A stretch of 64,000 nucleotides of DNA from Sphagnum magellanicum (taxonomy: Eukaryota; Streptophyta; Sphagnopsida; Sphagnales; Sphagnaceae): NCBI GenBank assembly GCA_021904315.1, contig CM038922.1, positions 10,453,347 through 10,517,346 on the forward strand, given 5' to 3'. The translations under genes and the position numbers were made by a program. The first letter of the stretch is position 1. Each line of letters starts with the position of its first letter. The notes beneath the pieces were generated by a model. It was not told the origin of the DNA and made no database searches. It saw nothing but the letters and a program-made list of their open reading frames with translations. Of this stretch, positions 23,401-35,730 are shown in pieces.

Positions 23401-25294
23401 ATCATGGCTACTTGCTTAAACAATGTGTAGAAACATGGTGATTTTAAAGATTGTATTTCTAATTTTTGGCAATTTGTTTTTGGAAATGATCAAAATTTAC
23501 AACCAAAAAACATTTCTTAATTCGTTTGAAAATTAAATGAAACATACAATTTAGGTGTAATAGGTTACATATGATGTATCTATTCTCATTCCATAGATTC
23601 CTAGGAATGAACATTCAATCTTGGTGTAAAAGTTTTCTTGAACTCAATAAATCATTAGTTGAAGTTTTAGTCTATTTTAAAAATATTATTATCTTGGGAG
23701 AATCATCTTTTTAATATTAAACATGTAAAAATATAGAGTCCCATATATTGGTTGTTTGGTAAAAAAATAATTCAATTAGTTTTATAATAGGATTATGTTT
23801 ATTTTAAAAATTTCAATATAATTAAGTAAGGTATGCATTAATAATAAATGGACATTAAATAATAATAAGGTTAGAAAATTTAAAGCTCCATCACATAATA
23901 AAATTATTTATAAAAACAATTAGGATGAATTTGGGTTTGATCTTTCATTTGACCCTCATGACTTGTTTTTAATTATTTAAAAAATTAGAAAAATCTATTG
24001 AACTAATTGAAATTGGGTATCAAATGTCTTATTGAAATACCATGACTATATATTTATTGTATAAGATTTAAATAATCAAATGCAACAATGAAGTCACATA
24101 ATAGTGAAAGTGCACAATAGTGAAAGAAATTAACACATAATGACCTTCTGATTATAATCTAACATGTTCCCTTTGTACACAAAAATGTATTGACTTAAGA
24201 CAAATCAAGTCAACATTTGAATATGTAGCTTACCTAACGTGATGATCATCGAACTATATTGTAACATATTTTAAACAAATGATGAATTGATAATCTAAAT
24301 ACACAACATAGACTAGAACAATTACAATAATTAAGTGTGTCATAAACTTATGCACATGATGATAATAAGACAAACACTTAAACATCTCACAAACAATGTT
24401 CTAAGGACTAAAGGTGCTCCTTTTCTTCCTTTCCAAAAATACCATCTCTATCAAAATAAAAAAAGGTTTGCAATTCAAACAAATATTGCTTAGTATCTAA
24501 CAATAACATCAATGGTCTATTAGTACTAATAGCCATTAGTATATAAGTATTGGAAAACACAAAAATGGGTAGGAGTTAGATGCAATTCTCAATTTAGAAA
24601 ACAAGGTGTTGAACATAGACTTTTCCCTCAAAGTTTTTGATTGGGTACAATCTATTTTTCCAAATGAATATAAATATTGATTTCTTGGTAATGATTGTCA
24701 TAAACCACATTAGTGTGTTGGAATGAATCTTGATTGTGTGGTTGTAGAAATATTTTATGATATGTGCAAATAAAAGTGATTATTGTTGTTTGATCATTAT
24801 GGTCTTTAGTTCCTCCTTCTAGAGTCCTTTTTGAACTTGGTTATGAGTATTGAACATGGGGAAGTGGGATTCAAGATGTTTGACAATATGTTTTTAGGTC
24901 ACACTTGATGAAATGTGGTTCATTTTGGTAGGAAGTATTCCTTGAGCTATTTTCACAAGTTGCTTTTTTTAACAATTATTACATAGTGGTCAACTTTAAA
25001 ACTTGTCTTCACACACCATTTTGTCTATTTTTGGTTGTTGAATTTTTCATCTACTTGACTTAGGAGATGGTTATATGGTGTTTCATCAAATTCACATACC
25101 TTTTTGCAATCCTCACACACAATCAACACAAATTCATAAACAAAAAAGTAAAAAAGAATTAATTGTCAAATGTCAAGTTTATTTATTCATGCCATGTCAG
25201 GATGTGATTTTCTTATTCGAAGTCGGATTAACAATAATGCAAGGGAAAGAGTTGAAAGACACATTCAATTGCAGGGGAAGAGTTGCATTGGGTT
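20401..25294. other. AT-rich DNA without a recognised gene
   Basis: No intact gene. About 21,030-22,700 is less AT-rich and holds two protein-like but unrecognised minus-strand frames: 22,103-21,828 (91 codons, open further to about 22,150) and 22,921-22,721 (66 codons, acidic, with CPWEATNQAH). They could be exons or fragments of a decayed gene or of a repeat. I found no splice structure that joins them and no homology I recognise. The rest (22.9-25.2 kb) shows nothing. Confidence 0.35.
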
Positions 25295-25740
25295 CAGCAA
25301 CTACTGCTACGGAAGAAACAGGTATGGCTAAGGTTAACCAAGGGTGCTTAACCAGGCCAAAGTGTCACTAGGTCACAATATGAAGACATCAAAACAAGCT
25401 AACCCAAGAGTTAGAAGAAGCATCACATACTAAACCACATCGAATTCATTGCACTTGTTGAGTGCTCAGTGATTGGAACTCAGCCCATGCTTAAGAAAGC
25501 GGTTCAGAAGGAAGTGAGCTGAGAAAGCAAATTTTGGAAAGGAGCAACTTGCAACCAAGAAATCATTGGATTTTGTGGAAGACACAGGTTCAGTTAACCA
25601 AGGGTTTTTAACTAAGCCAGGTTGGCAAGGAGTCGGGACCTTGAAATGAGCAAACCCGTGCATGAGAAGGCATCACAAAGTGAACTGCATTTGACTCATT
25701 GCAGCTGCTTAGTGCTTGCTGCACAATTGAAGCCAATAAG
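25295..25740 (+). repeat. Two-copy imperfect direct repeat, about 265 bp apart
   Basis: Two related blocks near 25,310-25,475 and 25,577-25,735 share GGAAGA-ACAGGT, GTTAACCAAGGGT, TTAAC-A-GCCA, AGAAG-CATCACA, ACTCATTGCA-type and TTGAGTGCT/TTAGTGCTTGCT landmarks in the same order. They are old, and no coding frame is shared between them. Confidence 0.6.
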
Positions 25741-28700
25741 AACGAGGGCAAAGTTCACAGTGCACACAATTGGATTCTGCAACAACTCAGAAAAAAATGG
25801 TACTTGAAAGTCTTGTGCACACACAGCCAAATTAGAGTGTGGTGGTGACTGACTCATGCCTATGTGGGTCATGCTGCTTTTTAATACTACTAGTGAGTGC
25901 CTTAGAATCTGTCTGTATATGGTGGAAATCATCCCAACATGTACCTTGAATGCAATATTGGGTCCCATGTCAACTTTGACGCAGTCGTTATCCCAGAACA
26001 TAGGTCTTGGCAATTAAGCAAAATGACACCTGAATTATAGAACTCAAGTTTCAAAAAAATTATATATGAGATTGCTTGAGGTGCAAATATATTCAGTTGC
26101 TCAAGGATCGAAAAATTGCTTTTGCTTGAACATGAGAAAACCATGGGTCCTATGTCCATATGTCAAATTTCCTTCGTTGCGTTAACTAGAAGGTTTCCAT
26201 TACAATATGATTCCATTGCAGAAAGTGCTATTTGTGATTGGGTCAAACTTACAGTCCAGATTCAGAAATATTATAAAATCTCAAGTGGTAGATTTTTCTT
26301 GAAGTCTTTAAAAACAAATAAATTTGTAGACTTGGGAATTGTCAATGGACTGAGGGCAGAAGACACTTGTGGACTCACAGTCTTCTGGTATATTTTCCAC
26401 CATACAGCAAGCAATCTCAATTCAAAATTGAAACCCACTTACAGCTGGATTCTTTGCAGGCTGCTAGTTGCACCTATACTTGTGGTTATCAAGACCAAAT
26501 TTGCAACACTTTCTTGCAAACCAATTTTATGTGTTATTGAGGCACCGCAGATGTAGGGACTATGCTGGAAGATCACCATCCAGCAGCAGCAGTAAAATGG
26601 CCTGTACACAGTACTTTGGATGAAGTACAGCCTTCCAATAGTGTGCAAATTTTTGGGCCTATACATTTGCACATGATGCCATGGTGAAAACAAGGCCTAG
26701 TAGGGAAAACAAGTGTTTATGGACTAGGTGACTATTGGAAGCTCCTGGGCTACCAGACATAACCAGTTGTTGAGGGGCATCTAGCGGTCAGTTGCTCCCC
26801 TTCAACCAGACAAAGTAGACTTGGGTTATGAGGAAAAAGGCCAATGGCATGCCCGTCCCCAAGCAGTGATGTGGGCTATGAGCAACAGCCAATTGTGTGG
26901 TGTGTTGCACACAGATTATCACTCATAACCCGTATTCATAACCCGTAGGCAGCCAGCCAATGACGTCACAAGGCAACCTTCAATGATCAGTTATGGTAGA
27001 TATTATTAACACAGGTAGAGGCCCGAATAGGGGATGTGGGTGGAGGTGCTCAAACAATGCAATTCTCTACAGAACTTGAGCATACCAGTGCAGCAACCAG
27101 TTCTGCCATGACAGACCAATGACAATTTGGCTGCAGTTGTTTCATATATGCAGATTGGTTTCTGGCATATAGCAGACTTTGTATCTTGCCCTTCAGGCAG
27201 ATACTACTGAGTACCTAAAAACAAATTCAAATTGCTCCAAAGCACTATTGTTTGGTTGCCCACAATCAACGGAAGGCAAATCTTGCAGATGTGTCACCTT
27301 TTGATTCGTCCTTGGAGACGAGTGCTATTTCTCATAACCTACAACCTAATTGAGCATAGATGAAGTAATCTACTTTTCATCCATGAACAGCCTTTTCTGT
27401 CTGTGAAGAGGTCTGATTATGAGAAATAATGCTTTATTATAGGTCAGTTCAATTTGCTGTCCCTGTTGATTATTTCCTGTAACAGGCTCAAGGTCACCAG
27501 CTACTGGATATAGTCTCAGCATTCCCATGCCTTGACTATATCTGGTAGCCGACATCCTGTTGCCAGTGATGTAAGTCCATTGAAATTTGTCAAAGAGTTC
27601 ATTTTTTTTGTCTTAGGCCGCAACATGCTTTATATTGGTGCCCACTTTGATTGGTAATATTGTTGGCAAGAATTCCCTTTCAGAGAAAACCAAAATGAAT
27701 ATCTGCTCCCCATCTCATATTAACCAAGCAGATTAAACAGAAAATTTCCTCCCAGCTCCTACACTGATACCTTCACCTTCTTGTGTGCGGCCTCTAAATG
27801 GCTATGTTTGACCAGGAAATGTTAAAACTTTAGACTATGAGACCCTGATTTAGTTTGAAGATTGGATATATTTTTTATTTCTAGAAGTAAGCAGATTTTT
27901 TTTGATGGTTTTACTTTTTATCTTGGTACCCATGTAGGTGCTGGTTCACCCAAACCGACATTTCCTACAACAAGTCTAACAGCAAAATCATGGCTGCAAA
28001 GTTGCAAACAGAAGGTTGAGAAATGTCTTTTGCATGTACCATGAATAAAGAAAAAGATCTATACTGGGAAATGTGGAGCAGATTCAAATGGGTCGGTGTT
28101 TTCCCTAGGCTGGCTACCAGCTTGAGATCAGCAGCAGCCTTCTTTTTTTCAATGTTGATGATCATCCATAGCAAGATGCAGACACTTTTAAAAAAATATA
28201 AATGTAAATATTTTCAGGCATTCATCTATATTTCTGACTACCTAGTTCCTAAGACAAGCAGGCAAATCATTTTCAAACAATTCAAAACTTTAGTTCTCCA
28301 AAAATGATGAAAAAGAAACCTCAAAATCATCATTTGAACTGTTTCGTGGGAAACAAAGTGTGTAATAAAAGGCCCCTAATACTACGGATTATCCTTTGGA
28401 TATGCTGCCAGTTGTGGCACACATTGAATAAGGCTACTCGTCAAAATCCTTAAAGAAAACAAATTAGCTCTTAGTTCACATTTCACACATAGTTAAAAAT
28501 TATGATAAGGCGTTTTTAGTCTTTACATCAAGATCTCACAACCAAAGTTTTTCTTTGACAGATTATGTCATTTTATTGACAAACTCAAAAAATGAGATTT
28601 GTCACCTATTTTGTTGGAAAAAATCATCAAAATTTTTCATATCACAAAAGTGAAAAGAAAGAATCCCTAAGTTACTTATATATCTAAGCATCATTGTGTT

Positions 28701-29235
28701 CTTTTTCTTTTCAAACGGAACAACCTTAAGTTACTTATATACAGTATTAGGTGAAAGATACATTTATTTATACAAGTAAATACATGATAAAGGTACATTC
28801 AAGGTACATTCATGAATTAAAAGGCCACAGGAAGTGTTATCTATATATGAGATCTATTTCCTACACAATGCGTTCTCAAGGTGAAACCAAATATTAACTC
28901 AGTTGAGGTTCATTCCCAACTGAGTAATAATAGGCATGCAGTGGATGGTTCACTAGTGGGTGCAGGTTCACTGTGGTCACCAAAGTGAGGATCATCCAGA
29001 AAATAATCTAGTCAAATTTGGTTATATAATAGATATGATTGTAGTAGGCAAAAGCCAGAATCCTTCTATATTCTTGTCTACTTTATGGAAGTTACCATAA
29101 GACTTGGGCGATTTGGCCATTTTTTCCCCATGGGAAAATCCTTTGTATAGGTCGAAATCATATTTTTCAGGTCGAAATTGTAAAAGAAACACTTACTGTG
29201 TTTAACATTGCAAAGTTGATGGGTACCTAAATACT
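25741..29235. other. Upstream region of the HPP gene; no gene recognised
   Basis: Less AT-rich than the flanks. Open frames occur on both strands over the same bases (for example 26,116-26,556 +) and none has a recognisable domain. A CCAAT motif overlaps a palindromic TGACGTCA (26,957-26,968), the core of a bZIP site. It lies 3.7 kb upstream of the HPP start codon, so any link to that gene is conjecture. I see nothing else. Confidence 0.35.
26957..26968. promoter_or_regulatory. CCAAT motif overlapping TGACGTCA palindrome
   Basis: TGACGTCA is a perfect ACGT-core palindrome of the type bound by plant bZIP (TGA-class) factors, and it overlaps CCAAT by one base. CATAACCCGTA occurs twice just before it (about 26,929-26,949). 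Only the sequence match is seen. Such short motifs occur by chance. Confidence 0.25.
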
Positions 29236-29260
29236 TAGGTAGGTAGGTAGGTAGGTAGGT
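29236..29260. repeat. TAGG microsatellite
   Basis: Six uninterrupted TAGG units inside an inverted pair GGGTACC / GGTACCC. The 11-mer ACATTGCAAAG occurs on both sides (about 29,206 and 29,271), which hints at a small insertion or local duplication. Confidence 0.85.
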
Positions 29261-29418
29261 ACCCATTTTACATTGCAAAGGTGGTGGCAGGTGGTGCTGT
29301 TAACTTAGTGGATACATAGATAACTTGGGGATTCAAAATTTTGGATTCAAATTTCCATGGTAGGTAGGTAGTATTCTACGTACAGCTGACAGGTCGGCAC
29401 AAATCAGATCACCGCGTA

Positions 29419-29451
29419 ATGGATGGATGGATGGAAGGATGGATGGATGGA
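29419..29451. repeat. GGAT microsatellite
   Basis: (GGAT)n with one GGAA interruption, about 1.2 kb upstream of the HPP start codon. Confidence 0.85.
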
Positions 29452-29780
29452 CCCCAAGGCCCAGGAATTGTGAACAAGTAGCCTACTTACTTACGCGTTA
29501 GGCTACAATAGCATTGTACAGAGACGTTGGAGATGAGCGTGTTCCAAGTCGGAGGCCGGGTCCCATCCCTGTTTTGGGCGGCTGTTTCCGTGACCCACAC
29601 CACCAGCAATAGTCCTGCTGCCTGCTTTGCTTGCAGTGGGGATTCAGAAAGCAAGGGACATGGGAACAGCCAGACAGCCAGGCCAGCCAGTCAGTGGCCA
29701 GCAGCTCTTTTACCCATAAAGACATGCAGCAAGTAACGAGTCTCTTGTCAGAGAGCTGGCTAGCTACTCTTTTTTCTAGT

Positions 29781-29806
29781 CTTCTTCTTCTTCTTCTTCT
29801 TCTTCC
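29781..29806 (+). repeat. CTT trinucleotide run in the HPP 5' region
   Basis: About eight CTT units. Such CTT runs are common close to plant transcription starts and in 5' leaders. The opposite strand gives a meaningless Arg run. A CAG run (29,971-29,990) follows in the same region. Confidence 0.75.
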
Positions 29807-30610
29807 ATTTTCTTTTGAAAACTTTCTTCTCATATTCATATTTGATCATTCATGACCATCTTCTTCTTCTGAATCTCGCCTAGACAAAGACTGTGCACTG
29901 ATAGTCAGTAGAAGAGACTTGTGGTAGTACTTGAGCATTGAAAAGTAGTTGATGATCAAACGGTAGTAGTGCAGCAGCAGCAGCAGCAGCTTCAGTACAT
30001 GAGAATTTATTATAAGAAGTCTTCCGCTGCTGTACACTGGCGCTGCGGGCAATTCACGAGTTCAGACGTAGTAGTGTGCAGAATTTGAGGGTTTGAAGGT
30101 TTTGATCTGGATCCGAGCTGCAAGCAGAGAATTGCTGATAAATCCAGTTGCTGCGCCATATTAGAGATCTTAATAGATATTGAATGGTAGCTCAACCATA
30201 CTATCTAGCTATTTGCATCGGTTGCTATCAGCATCTAGAATCATTTCTTGTGTAAAAAGCACACAGAATTTGCAGATCAAGACCGTTTCTGCAAGTGGAG
30301 CTCCCCAAGTAGTAATTTTGCTCGAATTCATATTGGGTGCAAGCAGATCATCATCTGTTACAAGCGAAGATGGCGTCAATCAGTATTGCCGAGGTACTAC
30401 TCATGATCCACAGAGTGCCTCCAGCTGCATGATCAAAAAATTCATAAATATTTCTGAGTTTTGCAATCCTTTTGTTATCTATTAAGCTGCTCAGGTGCTA
30501 ATTCAGCGTTTGTGAAAGGAAGGTTGCGGAAGTAAGCAACTTAGGAACTGCAGCTTGCAGGGCATCGACTGCTGCATGTTTTCGGTTTGAACTAAGCTTT
30601 TTCTGCAGTC
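29807..30610 (+). promoter_or_regulatory. Probable promoter and 5' leader of the HPP gene
   Basis: The 800 bp before the HPP gene hold a (CAG)n run at 29,971-29,990 and no long conserved frame. A pyrimidine-rich stretch ending TTTTTCTGCAG at 30,608 and another AG just before the start codon (GTTACTGCAG, to 30,650) could be splice acceptors of a leader intron. No TATA box was assigned. The transcription start cannot be placed from sequence alone. Confidence 0.35.
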
Positions 30611-30736
30611 ATGGGTTGCTCAGGATATTGTGGTGTGTCTGTTACTGCAGATGATGAGCAACAAGAACACGGATCCCAAGTGGATGACCGAAGCCAACCG
30701 AATTTCAGTTCTTGTTCCACCTGCTACTGCTGCTAA
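30611..30736 (+). promoter_or_regulatory. Out-of-frame upstream ORF overlapping the HPP start codon
   Basis: ATGG at 30,611 (GTC before it) opens a 41-codon frame, starting MGCSGYCGVS, that ends in TAA at 30,734-30,736. It overlaps the HPP start at 30,651 in another frame. If the mRNA includes 30,611, ribosomes starting there would bypass the HPP start, so it could lower translation. Splicing at the acceptor-like site just before 30,651 would remove it. Confidence 0.35.
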
Positions 30737-33447
30737 GACTTCCAAGGACTTACCGGTAAGACCCCAGCAACAGCAGCACCTGCTTGTGCAGGCTAGTCTG
30801 GACTCTGAAGTTCTGAACAAATTAGTAGCTGTTTAGCGAAACTATTTATCTTGTATGGAGAGACAATTCATGAAGCGATTGCTGCTCATGCAGACAATTG
30901 CATACAGTTTTGATTTTGCTAGTGGAGCTCACAGACTTTAGCAAGCTTTGGAATTCTCTGCTCTGACAAGTTGAGCTTGTGTGCAGAAAGTGGAGTTCCG
31001 AGTGAAGATGTGCTGCGCGAAGTGTGAGGAGAAAGTGAGAGAAGAAGCTAGTGAAGTGGATGGTTAGTTTGATCTTTGTACTCATGAACTACTGCACGCT
31101 CTGAAAATTCTGCAAAACCTTGAAACTGAAGCAGCTGTGCTTGATTTTAGCAGTGAACAGTGGCAAATATTGTGCTTCTCATCACGACATCCCAAAACAG
31201 AATCACATGAGATCTCAGTCTAACTCTCTTGTTGTGAATTTATGTGTAGGAGTTGTTTCGGTTGTGACTGATCGAGACAGCAATAAAGCTACAGTATTCG
31301 GTCGAGTGGACTCCATGGCTGTCCTGAAGAAGCTCAAGCGGCACATAGATAAGAAGACTACGTTTTGGCCACCTGATCAGAATCTATTGCAGCAGCAGCA
31401 GCAGCCATTAATATTGTCGAAGCCCAGTGCGAGTTACGGAAAGCAGGAAGCAGCATCCAGCAAGGAGCTGGAGATCATGCAGAAAGGCAAGGAGAAGAGG
31501 GAGAACAAGGTGCGGCAGAGCAACTCGCGGGATGACATGATCACGGGAACTTCTTCCGACCGTGGTTTGCAGAAAGCCAAACAGGTGGACATGAGCTCGA
31601 AGAACCCACGCGGGGAAGAAAAGGGGAATCTGCAGGATCCCGCCAGAACAATCAGAAACGGAATGGTGATAGAACCCATGAGACAGATGCAAAGTCGCGG
31701 AATCGAGGTAAGAGCAGCCACTAGGCCGGCCGCTGTGGCGCAGCAGCCGGTCGAGACTTTCAAGGAGATGCAGCCATCTTTGGAACCCAAAGTAGTAGAG
31801 AATATGGAGCCGCGTCGAGGACTCCAGGACGTCAGAGAGAGTAGTACAACGGCAACCGTGCATCAGGTCGAGTTGCAGGAAAAGTTGCGACAGTCGACTG
31901 TCGAACCCACAAGATCAGAGAATAGTGTGCAGCCGCCTCAGCAGCAGCAGCAGGTGGAGTTCAAAGACGTGGTGCAGTCAACGTCTAATGGACCCGCGGC
32001 CAGAGATCACAACAGTATGCAGAGTTTCGAGGTCAGAGATCAGGCTGCACCTCCTGTGCAGCAGCATCAGGTCGAGTTGGAAAAGACGCGAGCTGTCGTC
32101 GATCAATTCACAAGATCGGAGATGATGCCGCGAGCTGCAGGTGATCATATGCGGCCTGCAGCAGCGGATTCTTCCCCACCAGAAGCCTTGCAGCCGCGAG
32201 CTGCTGCTCCTCCGGCTTCAGCTCCTTTGGAGCCTCCTGCAGCAGGAAATAATATGCAGCAGATCAGGGGCCCGGCAGCTTACATCCGCGAGATGAAGAT
32301 GCCTGTGACTCCTGGAGAATTGCGAGCTGCGGAATCATCCAGGGAAGCGATGTTGAGAAGACCCCCTCAATACATCAGAGTAATGCGACCTTTGGATCCC
32401 AATGGAATGCCACGGGCTGCCTCCCATCATCATCACATCGAGTACTGCAGACCAGAAATGCGCGAGATGACAAGCAGGTGGAGTACTCATCATCCAGCTG
32501 CAGCTTCGCAGTCCACAACAGCTCATGCAGATCATCACATCAAGGACTCGACTCAGCAGCTGCAGCAGCAGGGTAGATCATTTATGCAGCAGATCGTCGA
32601 ACCCAAGGACATGAACAGCCAAAGTCAATCATCGACAACGACGCTGCAGCAGCAGCAGGGCATCATAAGTGGGCGCGGCCCGAATTCGAGATCACAGACT
32701 AGTCCAGCTACTGCATCGCCAGCTACGGGACTGCCTCCTAGTCATCAGCATCATCCCGACTACATTCCAGTTGATCCCAGAGACTACATGCGTATGAATT
32801 CATCCTGGGAGTTGAATATCAAGGCCGTGGACCCGAGGACCGTGGATCCCAGAGAGCTCCGAGGAGGCGACCCAGCAGACTACAGACCTGCAGCAGCAGC
32901 TATGCAGGATCACACAACGACATCCCGATCATCACAACAACTACATCAGCAGCAGTTCCAATCTTCAACTCCTGTAGCTCCTCCTCCTCCTCCTCCTCCA
33001 ACAACAACAACAACTACTACTACACCACATTCAAATGTGGTGGTGGATCAATCCTCCTCAACAGCATCACGTCCTCAATTACTGCAGCCTGCAGTACAAC
33101 AAGATCATATCAAAGACAGTACGATCCCCAAGAAGACGGGCTCTCGACGTGCAGATGACAACAACATCCAGATCGATTTCTCTTCATCGCCGGGTGCTGC
33201 AGATCTGATGCATCATGTCAAATTCTACCATAATGATCGACTGCATGAGATTCCCAGAGATTATCAGCCCGTAGACGCTTTCTTCGACGACTTGTACATG
33301 AGACCCAGTCTGCTGCAATCCAGCTTCTCCGCGGCCGACGAGGAACAGGAGTCCACGACAAGAGGAGGAGGCGCGCCATCACCGCAAGACGATTTCTTCA
33401 GCCAGCCCATCACTAACCCTAATTATATGAAGCATATCTTGTACTAA
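30651..33447 (+). CDS. Heavy-metal-associated (HMA) domain plant protein of HPP type, three coding exons
   Basis: Coding exons: 30,651-30,755, 30,987-31,062 and 31,250-33,447 (792 residues). Introns are GTAAGA...GTGCAG and GTTAGT...TGTAG, and the frame is kept across both. Residues 36-102 form an HMA domain, KVEFRVKMCCAKCEEKVREE...VSVVTDRDSNKATVFG...VLKKLKRHIDKKTTFWPP. The metal-site motif is MCCxxC (Cys44, Cys45, Cys48) rather than the common MxCxxC. The rest is long, low-complexity and probably disordered, rich in Gln, Pro, Ala and His, with repeated DPR/DPRD, an APPPPPPPTTTT run near 32,980-33,020 and a more ordinary C-terminal segment containing IPRDYQPVDAFFDDLYM. It ends HILY, with no CaaX box, so it is HPP, not HIPP. 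Such proteins bind metals or partner proteins; the partner here is unknown. 30,651 is the first ATG after an in-frame stop at 30,588. ATG at 30,654 is equally possible. Confidence 0.85.
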
Positions 33448-34915
33448 TTAGCGATGAGATTAGCCGCATGTTTAATTATAATGGTGATTAGGCAGCTTTC
33501 AATTACTGCTTAACATCCGGCGGGTATTTTATTGTGTTGGTAACTGCTGTTTCCGGTTTTCCAGAAAGCTATTTCAGAATCACAGAACCACCGGTTCTGG
33601 GTTCTGCGAATTAGGGATATAAAGTGGTAGCGGTCTAGTGCTTTTCACTGCTTGGAGCCCGCAGAGGTGGGCCGATATTTGATTTTGTTGATAACCATCA
33701 ATTCCGGTTCTCTAAACAGTATTTCAGATTCAGAGAACCACCACTGGTTGGACCTGGTTTTGGGGGGGGGGCTGGGGGAGGAAAACAGAAAAAGAAATCC
33801 GGTTATTTGAAAAACTTCGAGCAACTGCCAAGCACCAGTGACTCTCTGGGCGGGTATTAGGAACTGCAATTCAACTAGAATTGCAATATTCAAACTACTT
33901 TCAACTAGCAACAAAAGTGTTGGTGTAGGGTTTTGCATTTTTTGTGGAAATGAGTATAGCAAGCACAATGCAATGGTGCAAGGCCCTAAAGTTTAGTTTT
34001 TGTTGATCATCCTGTATGCAGCCTACAGCAAATTGGAGTGGGAGTTTTCTTGCTAGTTTATCAATGGGTTTGTTCTTGCCCCATGTCAACTACTATGTGC
34101 CATCTAGGTATGTACACTTGCTCACAGTGGCCTTGATGCAAAACATGCTTTGGAGTTTGGTTGGGAAGGTCTAGTAGTGCAAAGTTATTTTGATGGGAAT
34201 TAGATACCTGGTCAACTATTTTGGAACAATTTTATTAAAGTGTTCATAGTATATTTATGAGGATTTCATTTTCTATTTTTAAGCTAAATGCAAAGTCAAG
34301 TTATTATGTCTACCATTTGTTAACTACCATTTTGCAACTAGTGTTGGTCAGTCATTGCTTTTTTAATAATTGCTGGGTACTAGGTTTTTTTTCTGAATTT
34401 TTTTGGAGACCACACAGGTTATCAATTTCAAAAGAATTGAGTGCTGAATAGATTATAAAAAACTGGGTAATAACCATCAATTATGGCTAAGGGTAGGTTA
34501 TCAAATAAATAAGTCAATATCTGTTGATTATACACTGGTTATAGAGTTTTTTAATAAAAATGAAAATGTTATTTTTTCTGTTTTTTAATTTTCTGTATTA
34601 GTATTTAAAGATTGATAACCTACCTAAATGATAATGGGGTTATTCAGCTGGGTTATTAGATTTTGAAAATTCAATACAAGGTGATTATCAATTTAACCAG
34701 TTATCGAAACAATCAACAACCAGCTGATAGCCGGTTATCAATAATCAGCTTGATAACTAGGTCAAAACTCAACTAGTTTCAACTCACATAGTTGATTATG
34801 TGGGTGAGTATTTTCAAACACAAAGATTATATGCCTAGTGCCAACCATTGAATGCATTATAGCTTTATGGTTCAATGGTTGCATGTTAATTGTTTTGGCG
34901 TATAGGTCATGTTGT
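33448..34915. other. 3' flank of HPP; no gene recognised
   Basis: The first few hundred bases are probably 3' UTR. A duplicated motif (TTCCGGTT...CAGATTCAGAGAACCACC type) occurs at about 33,550-33,600 and 33,700-33,745. About 34,610-34,780 contains degenerate GGTTATCA/GATAACC repeats in both orientations. No coding signal. Confidence 0.4.
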
Positions 34916-34960
34916 GTAGGGTAATGCCTGCTGTCAGGGCATTACACCCTGGGAGCCCCG
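34916..34960 (+). repeat. GGGTAATGCC foldback or tRNA-like element
   Basis: GTAATGCC and GGGCATTAC pair around an 8-base loop (34,921-34,945), preceded by GTGTAGG. The following GGAGCCCCGGGTTCAGGTC resembles a tRNA T-arm (B box), so this may be a tRNA-derived SINE head rather than a foldback transposon. Related GGGTAAxGCC inverted motifs occur at 54,169, 58,557 and 61,109. Confidence 0.5.
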
Positions 34961-35362
34961 GGTTCAGGTCATAGTGCCCCAACAACAAGACCTTCACCAG
35001 TGCAAAGCATGAGGCAAGATGCAGAGTTTGGAGGCATCTTTTCTTGACATAAAGCAGCTTACATCGACTTTGCAGACACAGGAGAGACCTTACGCCTATT
35101 AAGAAAGTGTAAATTGCCTTGTCTTCCCAAGGAGGCTATAATCATAGATTTTAAGGTGTTCTCCATTTACACCCAAAATAAATAAATCTAGCTGAGTGTT
35201 TTGCTCAATGCATAATAATTCCTGGTCCATCCCAGGATGATGGAATAGATTTGAAATTTTTGAACATTGAAACATTCTAATTGATTGAAACTTGGTTGGT
35301 TGCATTTAAAGATGGAACATATGTTTGATTAATTTCAGACTTTGCAAAACTGGGAGATGTAG
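34961..35362. other. No feature recognised
   Basis: I see no gene or repeat structure here. A short minus-strand frame (35,305-35,099) has no recognisable domain. Confidence 0.4.
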
Positions 35363-35730
35363 TGTTTGAAAGGTTCAAACCAATGCTGGTGAATTTTCCA
35401 ATTCTCAAAGGAACCTTTAGTTAGGGTTTAATGTATTTAAAATTTAGTTGGAAACTCCTAATTATGTTTTGAGGATTTTTTAAAAAGATATTTGAACCTC
35501 CAATTAAAGTAAACAAAGTGCCTTCCAAAAAGATACCAATTCATATATTGTTTGAAAGGTTCAAACTGATGCTGGTCAATTTTCCAATTCTCGAACGAAC
35601 CTTTAGTTAGGGTTTAATGTATTTAAAATTTTAGTTGGAATCTCCTAATTATGTTTTGAGGCTTTTTTTTAAAGATACTTGAACCTCCAATTAAAGTTAA
35701 TGAAATGCCTTTCAAAAAGATACCAATTCA
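35363..35730. repeat. Tandem duplication, two 186-bp units
   Basis: TGTTTGAAAGGTTCAAAC starts at 35,363 and again at 35,549. Both units continue with TTTTCCAATTCTC, AACCTTTAGTTAGGGTTTAA, CTCCTAATTATGTTTTGAGG and AGATACCAATTCAT. Similarity is high along the whole unit with small differences, so the duplication is fairly young. No gene is involved. Confidence 0.9.

Noticed and set aside
26116-26556. 146-codon + strand open frame
   Set aside because: It is overlapped on the opposite strand by other open frames, has no recognisable domain, and the composition does not change across it. I treat it as chance.
29498-29839. Minus-strand frame with an Arg run
   Set aside because: It is the reverse reading of the CTT microsatellite in the HPP 5' region.
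31120-31249. Reading the HPP third-exon frame upstream from 31,120 as its own start
   Set aside because: There is no ATG at 31,120 (TTG), and this stretch is intron: AG at 31,248-31,249 joins it to the exon ending at 31,062 and completes the HMA domain.
31408-31863. Long minus-strand frames opposite the third HPP exon
   Set aside because: They are shadows of the real coding strand, which has verified splice sites and an HMA domain.
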